Source: Clostridiaceae bacterium (GTDB taxonomy: Bacteria > Bacillota > Clostridia > Oscillospirales > Acutalibacteraceae). Taken from it: a DNA stretch of 7,525 bases. Both the position numbers and the translations under genes were made by a program. The stretch is taken from NCBI GenBank assembly GCA_904502215.1, contig CAJGDQ010000047.1, positions 1-7,525 on the forward strand, in the 5' to 3' direction. Below, piece by piece: positions 1 to 5,201 of the stretch. The notes beneath the pieces were generated by a model that was not told where the DNA came from, did no database searches, and worked only from the letters and a program-made list of their open reading frames with translations. Each line of letters starts with the position of its first letter. Within the stretch, counting starts at the first letter, position 1.

Positions 1-2304
1 AATATCACCAACCGAGATAGAGAACTTCAAAATCTCATCAAGCTTGCCGCCAGCAAGCTTTGCCTCGGCTTTTTCAAGAGCCTGTTTTGTTTCCTTAAGC
101 TCGCCCATAACAGCGGTTGCTCTCTTTGCAATTTCGCCTGCATTTTGAGCCTTAAGGTTTTCGGCGGTTTGATTCATTAAATCAATATTGCCATAGATAA
201 GATTTAATAGGTTTTTACCTGTAACCGCTTCAATACGGCGAACACCTGCAGCAACGCTTGACTCTGAAACGATATGGAAAAGACCCAATTTTCCTGTATT
301 ATCAACATGAGTTCCGCCGCAAAGCTCAATCGATTTATCGGCAGCCTTTACAACACGAACAACATCTCCGTATTTTTCACCGAATAAAGCCATAGCGCCA
401 AGCTTTTTAGCCTCATCAATAGGCATTTCACGGTTTTCAACCTCTAAGCCATCTAAAATAGCATTGTTAACAAAAGCTTCAACTGCTTTGATTTCCTCAG
501 CAGTAAGAGCTGAGAAATGAGTAAAGTCGAAACGAACAGTTGTATCATTAACGAGCTGACCTGCCTGCTCAACGTGAGTGCCAAGAACTGCTCTGAGTCC
601 TGCTTGCAAAAGGTGGGCGGCAGTATGGTTTCTCTTGATATCTTCTCTTCTTGCGATATCTATCTTTGCTGTAACGGTATCTCCAACCGAGATAACACCG
701 CTTTCAATCTTGCAAAAATGGGTAAAAATACCGCTTTGATTTTTCTTTGTATCTGAAACTAAAGCATTTCCGTTAATGGCTGAGATAACACCGCTATCAC
801 CGATTTGGCCGCCACTTTCGGCATAGAAAACGGTGCTATCGAGAACGATAACTGCATTATCACCCTCGGCAGTCATTTCGGTATGCTCGCCGTTAACAAC
901 AATATCTATAACCTTGGCTTCGCATTCGTTTCTTGTGTATCCCAAGAAAGCAGTAGCTTCAATATTATCAAAAGAAATACCATCACTCTTCCAGCTTTCG
1001 CCGTCAGAAGCCTTACGGGCATTACGTGCTTTATTTCTTTGCTCGGTCATAAGCTCTTTGAACTTATCCTCATCAACAGTCATACCTTTTTCGGACAAAA
1101 TATCAATAGTAAGGTCAATGGGGAAGCCATAGGTATCATAAAGCTTAAATGCATCCTCACCCGAGAGCATACCGCCGTTTTTGGTAAGCTCGGAAAGCAT
1201 ATTAAGACCTTGGTCGATAGTTTTATTGAAGCTTGCCTCTTCATTGGTGATAACCTTTGAGATAAGCTCTTTTTTCTCAATAAGCTCGGGGTATCCCGAT
1301 TTATTTTCGTTGATAACAGCCTCGCAAAGCTCCATAAAGAAGGGGCGGTTAATACCGATAAGCTTTCCGTGGCGAACGGCTCTTCTTATAATTCGGCGAA
1401 GAACATAGCCTCTGCCTTCATTAGAGGGGATAATACCATCACTAATCATAAAGGTTGAAGCACGGGCGTGGTCAGTAATAGCACGGATAGAAATATCGGT
1501 TGAATTATCCTTGCCGTATTCCTTGCCCGAAATTTCGCAAACCTTATCAAGAATATTTCTAATGGTATCAACCTCAAACATATTGTCAACATCCTGCATA
1601 ACGCAAGCAAGTCTTTCAAGGCCCATACCTGTATCAATATTTTTATTCTCAAGCTCTGTATAGGTGCCGTCACCCATATTATTGAACTGCGAGAAAACAT
1701 TGTTCCAGATTTCCATATATCTATCGCATTCGCAACCGGGCTTGCAGTCAGGAGAGCCGCAACCGTATTTCTCACCGCGGTCAAAATAAATCTCACTGCA
1801 GGGGCCGCAAGGACCTGTTCCGTGCTCCCAGAAGTTATCCTCTTTGCCCATTCTTATAATTCTCTCTTCAGGCACACCGATAACATCACGCCATAAAGCA
1901 TAAGCCTCATCATCCTCTTCATAAACCGAGGGCCAAAGAAGCTCTGCCGGAATTTCAAGAGTTTCGGTTAAAAACTCCCAAGCCCACGGAATTGCCTCAT
2001 TCTTGAAATAATCACCGAAAGAAAAGTTTCCGAGCATCTCAAAGAATGTGCCATGGCGAGCGGTTATACCAACTCTTTCAAGGTCGGGTGTTCTTATACA
2101 TTTTTGGCAGGTGGTAACCCTTTTTGATGGGGGAGTAACCTCGCCTGTAAAATACTTCTTCATAGGCGCCATACCCGAATTTATAAGTAAAAGTGATTTA
2201 TCTCCTTGAGGAACAAGAGAAAAACTGCCGAGTCGCAAATGCCCTTTTGACTCAAAAAAAGCAAGATATTTCTCTCTTAAATCGTTAAGTGAAGTCCATT
2301 TCAT
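1..2304 (-). CDS. alaS: Alanine--tRNA ligase, C-terminal end cut by window edge
   Basis: Cytoplasmic enzyme that charges tRNA-Ala and hydrolyses mischarged Ser/Gly-tRNA-Ala. The frame is open from ATG at 2304 to base 1, giving 768 residues against roughly 875 for the family, so about 100 C-terminal residues (end of the C-Ala domain) lie outside. The class II catalytic domain is at the N-terminus (residues 42-51 INSGMAPMKK, 84-100 with RHGTFFEMLGNFSFGDYF-type motif, GMGLERL near 226-232). A Cys-rich segment (C182, C187, C191, C193) precedes DRYMEIWN, as I recall from other Firmicute AlaRS. The editing site is visible as HTAAH (H560, H564) and CGGTH (C662, H666), so all four metal-binding residues are present. 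The coiled linker follows at about 725-755. The start is supported by an AAGGATG ribosome binding site (complement of 2313-2319) eight bases upstream. It diverges from spoIIGA. Confidence 0.98.
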   Translation of the reverse strand, partial: MKWTSLNDLREKYLAFFESKGHLRLGSFSLVPQGDKSLLLINSGMAPMKKYFTGEVTPPSKRVTTCQKCIRTPDLERVGITARHGTFFEMLGNFSFGDYFKNEAIPWAWEFLTETLEIPAELLWPSVYEEDDEAYALWRDVIGVPEERIIRMGKEDNFWEHGTGPCGPCSEIYFDRGEKYGCGSPDCKPGCECDRYMEIWNNVFSQFNNMGDGTYTELENKNIDTGMGLERLACVMQDVDNMFEVDTIRNILDKVCEISGKEYGKDNSTDISIRAITDHARASTFMISDGIIPSNEGRGYVLRRIIRRAVRHGKLIGINRPFFMELCEAVINENKSGYPELIEKKELISKVITNEEASFNKTIDQGLNMLSELTKNGGMLSGEDAFKLYDTYGFPIDLTIDILSEKGMTVDEDKFKELMTEQRNKARNARKASDGESWKSDGISFDNIEATAFLGYTRNECEAKVIDIVVNGEHTEMTAEGDNAVIVLDSTVFYAESGGQIGDSGVISAINGNALVSDTKKNQSGIFTHFCKIESGVISVGDTVTAKIDIARREDIKRNHTAAHLLQAGLRAVLGTHVEQAGQLVNDTTVRFDFTHFSALTAEEIKAVEAFVNNAILDGLEVENREMPIDEAKKLGAMALFGEKYGDVVRVVKAADKSIELCGGTHVDNTGKLGLFHIVSESSVAAGVRRIEAVTGKNLLNLIYGNIDLMNQTAENLKAQNAGEIAKRATAVMGELKETKQALEKAEAKLAGGKLDEILKFSISVGDI

Positions 2305-2341
2305 AATTAAAACATCCTTAAAAGCAAAATTTAACTCATAT

Positions 2342-2370
2342 ATTATATACTCAAAGTATTTTTTTGTCAA
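2342..2370 (-). promoter_or_regulatory. Sigma-A promoter of alaS
   Basis: On the minus strand TTGACA (2370-2365) and TATAAT (2347-2342) are both perfect consensus with a 17-bp spacer. Transcription should begin near 2335, leaving a leader of only about 30 nt before the alaS ATG. That leaves no room for a T-box leader, a common control of aminoacyl-tRNA synthetase genes in Firmicutes, so expression is probably constitutive. Confidence 0.88.
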
Positions 2371-2409
2371 TCATTCCTTTGAATAAAAACTCTTGATTTA
2401 CCGCCTTTA

Positions 2410-2443
2410 AGCGACATTTTTTTCGCCCTCGATAAGATATAAT
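2410..2443 (+). promoter_or_regulatory. Putative spoIIGA-sigE promoter with weak Spo0A-like boxes
   Basis: A consensus -10, TATAAT (2438-2443), lies 20 bp before the spoIIGA ATG, but there is no recognisable -35 at 16-18 bp (the bases there are a T-run). Two imperfect matches to the reverse 0A box TTCGNCA sit just upstream: AGCGACA (2410-2416, 5 of 7) and TTCGCCC (2422-2428, 6 of 7). In Bacillus subtilis the spoIIG operon is a sigma-A promoter that needs Spo0A~P bound next to the -35 region, so a good -10, a missing -35 and nearby 0A-like sequences fit that arrangement. The -10 call is fairly safe; the operator call is tentative. Confidence 0.45.
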
Positions 2444-2462
2444 AATTAACAGGGTGATTTTG

Positions 2463-3290
2463 ATGGTGATATATGCCGATGTTTTAATTGTGCTTAACTT
2501 AATTGTTGATTATTTTTTGGTTTTGGCAAGCTCTAAAATTATTGGAAAACGGCTTAAAACCTTTAGAATTTTGCTATCATCTTTAATCGGCGCAATATCC
2601 TCTTTATACATATTTTTGCCTCAGTTATCGGTTGTTTGGGAGCTTGCTTTTAAGGCTGTTATTTGTCTTTTAATGAGTGCTACTGCTTTTGGAATAAGGA
2701 ATATAAAGCAGTTTCTTAAAGGCTTTGGCATTTTATTTATCATAACCTGTTCCTATGCAGGAATTATGATGGCTTTATGGCATATTTTCAAACCTTACGG
2801 AATGGTTATAAATAACTCGGTTGTTTATTTTGACATTTCACCTTTGGTGCTTATAGGTTCAACAGTTATTTTTTATTTGCTATTCATTGTTTTAAGTCAT
2901 ATTTTCAAGTCTAGTTCAAAAAACGCTGAAATGTGCGAAATTACCATTGAAAGTGATGGCAAAAGCGAGAAGCTTTCGGCAATTTTAGATACAGGAAATT
3001 CGGTTGTTGATTTGTTTGGAAACTGTGAAATAATAATTGCAGATAAGAGAGCTGTTAAAAGGATTTTCGGTGATATTGAAGAGGCTAAGGAAAGGGCTAA
3101 AAACAGGTATCGGGTAGTGCCTTATTCAAGTGTTTCGGGAGCTGATATACTTGATGGTTTTAGATGCGATAAAGCCAAGGCTTTCGGAAATTCCAAAACT
3201 GTTTTGCTCCAAAAACCTATTTTAGCAGTTGCAAAAACTCCATTAAATGATGGTTATAATGCCATCGTTAATCCCAAAATTTTAGATTAG
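2463..3290 (+). CDS. spoIIGA: Sporulation sigma-E factor-processing peptidase SpoIIGA
   Basis: Membrane aspartic protease that, in the mother cell and after a forespore signal, removes the pro-sequence of sigma-E. The 275-residue protein has five predicted transmembrane segments in its first half (about 4-23, 34-53, 58-77, 86-105, 124-146) and a cytosolic protease domain. The catalytic motif is DTGN with D176 as the active-site aspartate; B. subtilis has DSGN with D183. YRVVPYSS (about 215-223) and the C-terminal YNAIVNPK also fit the family. B. subtilis SpoIIGA is 309 aa, so this one is slightly compact. I chose ATG 2463 because GGGTGAT (2452-2458) is the ribosome binding site; the in-frame GTG at 2454 lies inside it. 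It is followed after 13 bases by its substrate gene sigE, the classic operon pair, which strongly supports the call. Confidence 0.95.
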   Translation: MVIYADVLIVLNLIVDYFLVLASSKIIGKRLKTFRILLSSLIGAISSLYIFLPQLSVVWELAFKAVICLLMSATAFGIRNIKQFLKGFGILFIITCSYAGIMMALWHIFKPYGMVINNSVVYFDISPLVLIGSTVIFYLLFIVLSHIFKSSSKNAEMCEITIESDGKSEKLSAILDTGNSVVDLFGNCEIIIADKRAVKRIFGDIEEAKERAKNRYRVVPYSSVSGADILDGFRCDKAKAFGNSKTVLLQKPILAVAKTPLNDGYNAIVNPKILD

Positions 3291-3303
3291 GCGGTGCTTA
3301 TAA

Positions 3304-3993
3304 ATGCTCAGAGAAATAATTTTAAAGATATTTTATAAAATAGGATTTTTAAAGCCGATTTTTTATATCAATGGTCCTGAAACCCTGCCGCCACCTTTAT
3401 CTGCTGAGGAAGAAATAGAATTACTGACCGAGGCTAGTGAAAAATCAAGAGATAAGCTTATAGTTCATAATCTCCGTCTCGTTGTTTATATTGCAAGAAA
3501 ATTCGATACGGCAGGGGTTAATATTGAGGATTTGATTTCTATTGGAACGATAGGTCTTATCAAGGCAGTTAATACCTTTTGCCTTGATAGAAATATAAAG
3601 CTTGCTACTTATGCTTCAAGGTGCATTGAAAACGAGATTTTAATGTATCTTAGAAAAACATCTCCCTTAAAAAACGAAATTTCTATAGATGAGCCTTTAA
3701 ACATTGACTGGGATGGAAATGAACTTTTGCTATCAGATGTTCTTGGTAGTGATGGGGATGAGATAGGCAGGGAAATAGAAAGTCAGGATGAGCGCTTTCA
3801 GCTTAATACCTTCGTTAAGAAGCTGCCTGCCAGAGAAAAACAAATAATGGAAATGCGTTTTGGTATGAACGGCTATGAGGAATACACTCAAAAGGAGGTT
3901 GCTGATACCTTAGGCATTTCTCAATCCTATATATCTAGGCTTGAAAAGAGAATCATAATAAAACTTAAAAAACAAATTGAAAAAACCGTTTAA
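3304..3993 (+). CDS. sigE: RNA polymerase sporulation sigma factor, pro-sigma-E
   Basis: Early mother-cell sigma factor, made as an inactive membrane-bound precursor. The 229-residue protein has a basic/hydrophobic pro-sequence followed by the conserved [13 protein letters not shown] region. By alignment from memory with B. subtilis (cut between Y27 and Y28), SpoIIGA should cleave between F20 and Y21. Region 2 spans about 52-118 with [31 protein letters not shown] and [17 protein letters not shown], nearly identical to B. subtilis. The INxxW-like segment [16 protein letters not shown] is at 133-148. Region 4 with the helix-turn-helix [20 protein letters not shown] is at 195-214. The ribosome binding site is GGCGGTG (3290-3296) eight bases-odd before ATG. 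It sits 13 bases after spoIIGA. The forespore gene sigG, often next in clostridia and bacilli, does not follow here. Confidence 0.98.
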   Translation: MLREIILKIFYKIGFLKPIFYINGPETLPPPLSAEEEIELLTEASEKSRDKLIVHNLRLVVYIARKFDTAGVNIEDLISIGTIGLIKAVNTFCLDRNIKLATYASRCIENEILMYLRKTSPLKNEISIDEPLNIDWDGNELLLSDVLGSDGDEIGREIESQDERFQLNTFVKKLPAREKQIMEMRFGMNGYEEYTQKEVADTLGISQSYISRLEKRIIIKLKKQIEKTV

Positions 3994-4005
3994 TAATAGT
4001 ATAAT
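3977..4005 (+). promoter_or_regulatory. Possible sigma-A promoter for the DUF1294 gene
   Basis: TTGAAA (3977-3982), 17-bp spacer, TATAAT (4000-4005), placed across the end of sigE. The predicted start near 4012 would leave a leader under 10 nt and would cut into the GCGGTGAT ribosome binding site. It may therefore be a chance match in A/T-rich sequence, with the gene instead read through from sigE. Confidence 0.4.
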
Positions 4006-4020
4006 TTAAGCGGTGATTTT

Positions 4021-4293
4021 ATGTTGTATGATTTTTTGTTGGTTTACATAATACTGATAAGTGTTGTTTCGGCAATGGCTTGTATAATAGATAAGCTAAG
4101 TGCAGTAAATGGTGGTTGGCGGATAAGCGAGAGAACATTGTTGTTGCTTTGATTGCTTGGAGGTTCGGTGATGATGTTCATTGTTATGCGAATAATCCGC
4201 CATAAAACACGCCATAATAAGTTTATGCTTGGCATTCCGCTAATAATTTTGCTTCAAATTGCAATAATTTTGGCAGTTTACTTAAATTTTTAA
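4021..4293 (+). pseudogene. DUF1294 small membrane protein, frame interrupted by TGA
   Basis: ATG 4021 follows the ribosome binding site AGCGGTGAT (4009-4017). Codon 44 (4150-4152) is TGA, and the same frame then continues without any other stop to TAA at 4291-4293, 90 codons in all, the usual DUF1294 length. Both halves carry family hallmarks. Before the stop: a hydrophobic helix, then IDK, then GGWRISERTLLLL. After it: LLGGS, then IIRHKTRHNKF, then GIPLIILLQ. Family members normally have a small residue such as Ala at the TGA position. It is therefore a single nonsense change in an otherwise intact two-helix membrane protein of unknown function. GGAGG (4159-4163) before in-frame GTG 4168 and ATG 4171 could allow the second half to be made alone, but that GGAGG also encodes the conserved LGGS. 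Sequencing error cannot be excluded. Confidence 0.8.
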
Positions 4294-4311
4294 AATTTCT
4301 AAAAGTTTTTG

Positions 4312-4340
4312 TTGACAACGGACAAACCTGTTGATATAAT
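4312..4340 (+). promoter_or_regulatory. Sigma-A promoter of tRNA-Lys, extended -10
   Basis: Perfect TTGACA (4312-4317) and TATAAT (4335-4340) with a 17-bp spacer, plus TGA directly before the -10, an extended -10 element. Transcription should start near 4347, giving a 5' leader of about 20 nt for RNase P to remove before the mature tRNA end at 4368. This is as strong a promoter as the consensus allows, fitting a stable RNA. Confidence 0.92.
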
Positions 4341-4367
4341 ATTAAAGCTGTCTAAATTGCAGTGTAT

Positions 4368-4443
4368 GATTCATTAGCTCAGACGGTAGAGCACTTGACT
4401 TTTAATCAAGGTGTCCGGGGTTCGAATCCCCGATGGATCACCA
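4368..4443 (+). tRNA. tRNA-Lys (anticodon UUU)
   Basis: Complete 76-nt cloverleaf. The acceptor stem GATTCAT pairs with ATGGATC (one T-G and otherwise Watson-Crick). The D arm is GCTC...GAGC. The anticodon stem CTTGA/TCAAG holds loop CTTTTAA with anticodon TTT at 4401-4403, decoding AAA/AAG lysine. The T arm is CCGGGGTTCGAATCCCCG. The discriminator is A4440 and CCA is encoded at 4441-4443. It is a single-gene unit with its own promoter and terminator. Confidence 0.98.
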
Positions 4444-4485
4444 AAAATAAAAGGACTACTTCGGTAGTCCTTTTATTTTTGGTGA
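4438..4485 (+). terminator. tRNA-Lys terminator: 22-bp stem with cUUCGg loop
   Basis: A perfect 19-bp inverted repeat (4441-4459 with 4464-4482) closes on the ultra-stable loop C-TTCG-G. The core AAGGACTAC/GTAGTCCTT is followed by TTATTTTT, the run expected for intrinsic termination. Pairing continues without mismatch through three further pairs into the tRNA's 3' end (4438-4440 with 4483-4485), 22 bp in total, so the tRNA's own CCA end is one base of the hairpin. Since the stem is symmetrical and A/T flanked, it could also terminate transcription arriving from the right. Confidence 0.9.
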
Positions 4486-4652
4486 ATGAAGCGTTCCCTT
4501 CGGGAACATTAAGACGCTAACGCTAATGAAGCAGCCTTTGGCTATGAAGTGTGCTGCGGCACGATAAGGAGCGCTTCGCTTCATACGAGCGTATGCTCGT
4601 GCTTCATAGGGCGTAAGCCCTGCTTCATATTTGCGAATGCAAATGCTTCATT
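4485..4652. repeat. Array of about eight small hairpins with ATGAAGC/GCTTCAT heptamers
   Basis: The array is 168 bp, period roughly 18-23 bp. Left-half spacers are ATGAAGC at 4486 and 4526, variants at 4508 (ATTAAGA), 4544 (ATGAAGT) and 4564 (ATAAGGA). Right-half spacers are exact GCTTCAT at 4578, 4601, 4622 and 4645. Hairpins between them (stem/loop/stem): GTTCCC-TTC-GGGAAC 4493-4507; a degraded CGCTAA direct duplicate 4515-4526; AGCC-TTT-GGCT 4533-4543; GTGC-TGCG-GCAC 4551-4562; AGCG-CTT-CGCT 4570-4580; ACGAGC-GTAT-GCTCGT 4585-4600; AGGGC-GTAA-GCCCT 4608-4621; ATTTGC-GAAT-GCAAAT 4629-4644. Stem sequences all differ but every stem pairs. The array ends are an 8-bp inverted repeat, AATGAAGC and GCTTCATT. 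It begins immediately after the tRNA terminator and ends inside the promoter of the four-helix-bundle gene. No start codon in it has a ribosome binding site and none of the hairpins has a T-tract. Function unknown. Confidence 0.9.
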
Positions 4653-4679
4653 TACAAATAAAATAGTTTATGTTATACT
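4651..4679 (+). promoter_or_regulatory. Sigma-A promoter of the four-helix-bundle gene
   Basis: TTTACA (4651-4656), 17-bp spacer, TATACT (4674-4679) with an extended -10 TGT at 4671-4673. The first base of the -35 is the last base of the array's final GCTTCAT heptamer, so array and promoter abut exactly. The start should be near 4686, about 17 nt before the ATG. Confidence 0.75.
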
Positions 4680-4702
4680 AAAAATGAAAGTAGGTGCCAC
4701 AT

Positions 4703-5056
4703 ATGCGTGATGATAAATTATCCGTTCAATCAATGGATTTCGCAGTATCAATTATAAACCTCGTAAAAGAACTTAAACTTAAAAAAGAAAATATTATCTC
4801 CTACCAAATCGGTAGAAGCGGAACCTCAATCGGCGCAAATATACGCGAAGCACAATATGCTCACGGCAGAGCAGATTTTGTATCTAAACTCCAAATTGCT
4901 CTTAAAGAGGCTAATGAAACAGGCTATTGGCTTGAACTTTTATATAAAACGAATTATATTGATGAAGCCACATATAAAAATCTTGATACTGCGTGTATAA
5001 GTATTAGAGTAATGCTCATTTCCTCCCTCAACACTGCAAAGGAAAATAATAAATAA
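4703..5056 (+). CDS. Four-helix-bundle protein, 23S rRNA intervening-sequence (S23) family
   Basis: The 117-residue, mostly helical protein matches the IVS/S23 family (PF05635, TIGR02436), first known from ORFs inside 23S rRNA intervening sequences; Avd proteins of diversity-generating retroelements share the fold. Diagnostic residues run through helices 2-3: QIGRSGTSIGANIREA (35-50), then FVSKLQIALKEANETGYWLELL (59-80). No catalytic residues are known in the family; nucleic-acid binding is proposed from its Avd relatives, and no molecular function is proven for stand-alone members. The start ATG 4703 is preceded by AGGTG (4692-4696); GTG 4694 lies within that site and is rejected. Codon use is unlike the neighbours: Val is GTA in 4 of 5 cases while sigE and the rluA-type gene use almost only GTT. 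No reverse transcriptase or rRNA is nearby. The gene directly follows the hairpin array and has its own terminator. Confidence 0.9.
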   Translation: MRDDKLSVQSMDFAVSIINLVKELKLKKENIISYQIGRSGTSIGANIREAQYAHGRADFVSKLQIALKEANETGYWLELLYKTNYIDEATYKNLDTACISIRVMLISSLNTAKENNK

Positions 5057-5063
5057 AACAAAA

Positions 5064-5100
5064 CACCCGATGCCTTACAAACGGTTTCGGGCGCTTTTTT
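5064..5100 (+). terminator. Terminator of the four-helix-bundle gene
   Basis: CCCGA (5066-5070) pairs with TCGGG (5087-5091). Inside, after one mismatch, GCC pairs with GGT (one G-T), closing a loop of about 8 nt. The stem is followed by GCTTTTTT (5093-5100). It starts 7 bases after the stop codon. Confidence 0.82.
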
Positions 5101-5143
5101 ATATTAATAAAAACTATTTAACTAATAAGAAACCAAAAACAAT

Positions 5144-5172
5144 TTGACATAAGCATCGGTCGGTTTTATAAT
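5144..5172 (+). promoter_or_regulatory. Sigma-A promoter of the pseudouridine synthase gene
   Basis: Perfect TTGACA (5144-5149) and TATAAT (5167-5172) with a 17-bp spacer. The predicted start is near 5179, leaving a leader of about 23 nt containing the AAGGAAAG ribosome binding site (5190-5197). Confidence 0.88.
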
Positions 5173-5201
5173 TTATAAAAACACCTTTAAAGGAAAGATT
5201 T

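Noticed and set aside
517..1796. Open frames of 66-151 codons on both strands within this stretch
   Set aside because: They are shadows of alaS, which is continuously open on the minus strand and has all family motifs.
4150..4200. Selenocysteine codon at the TGA in the DUF1294 gene
   Set aside because: No SECIS-like hairpin is apparent just after the TGA, and the family has a small aliphatic residue, not Cys, at that position.
4044..4235. Minus-strand frame of 63 codons
   Set aside because: It is antisense to the DUF1294 frame and has no recognisable family motif.
4486..4650. Short reading frames starting at the ATGAAG heptamers on either strand of the array
   Set aside because: They are 8-45 codons, have no ribosome binding site, and arise because the repeated heptamer happens to contain ATG.
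4485..4652. CRISPR array
   Set aside because: The constant part is only 7 bp, the units are 18-23 bp palindromes, the orientation flips, and no cas genes are present.
4694..4702. GTG at 4694 as start of the S23-family gene
   Set aside because: It lies inside the AGGTG ribosome binding site that serves ATG 4703, and the extra residues do not fit the family.
4684..4710. Eight-codon upstream frame overlapping the start of the S23-family gene
   Set aside because: Its ATG lies at or before the predicted transcription start and has no ribosome binding site.
4368..5101. Integrative-element attachment site at the tRNA-Lys 3' end
   Set aside because: No repeat of the tRNA 3' end and no integrase were found downstream in the window.
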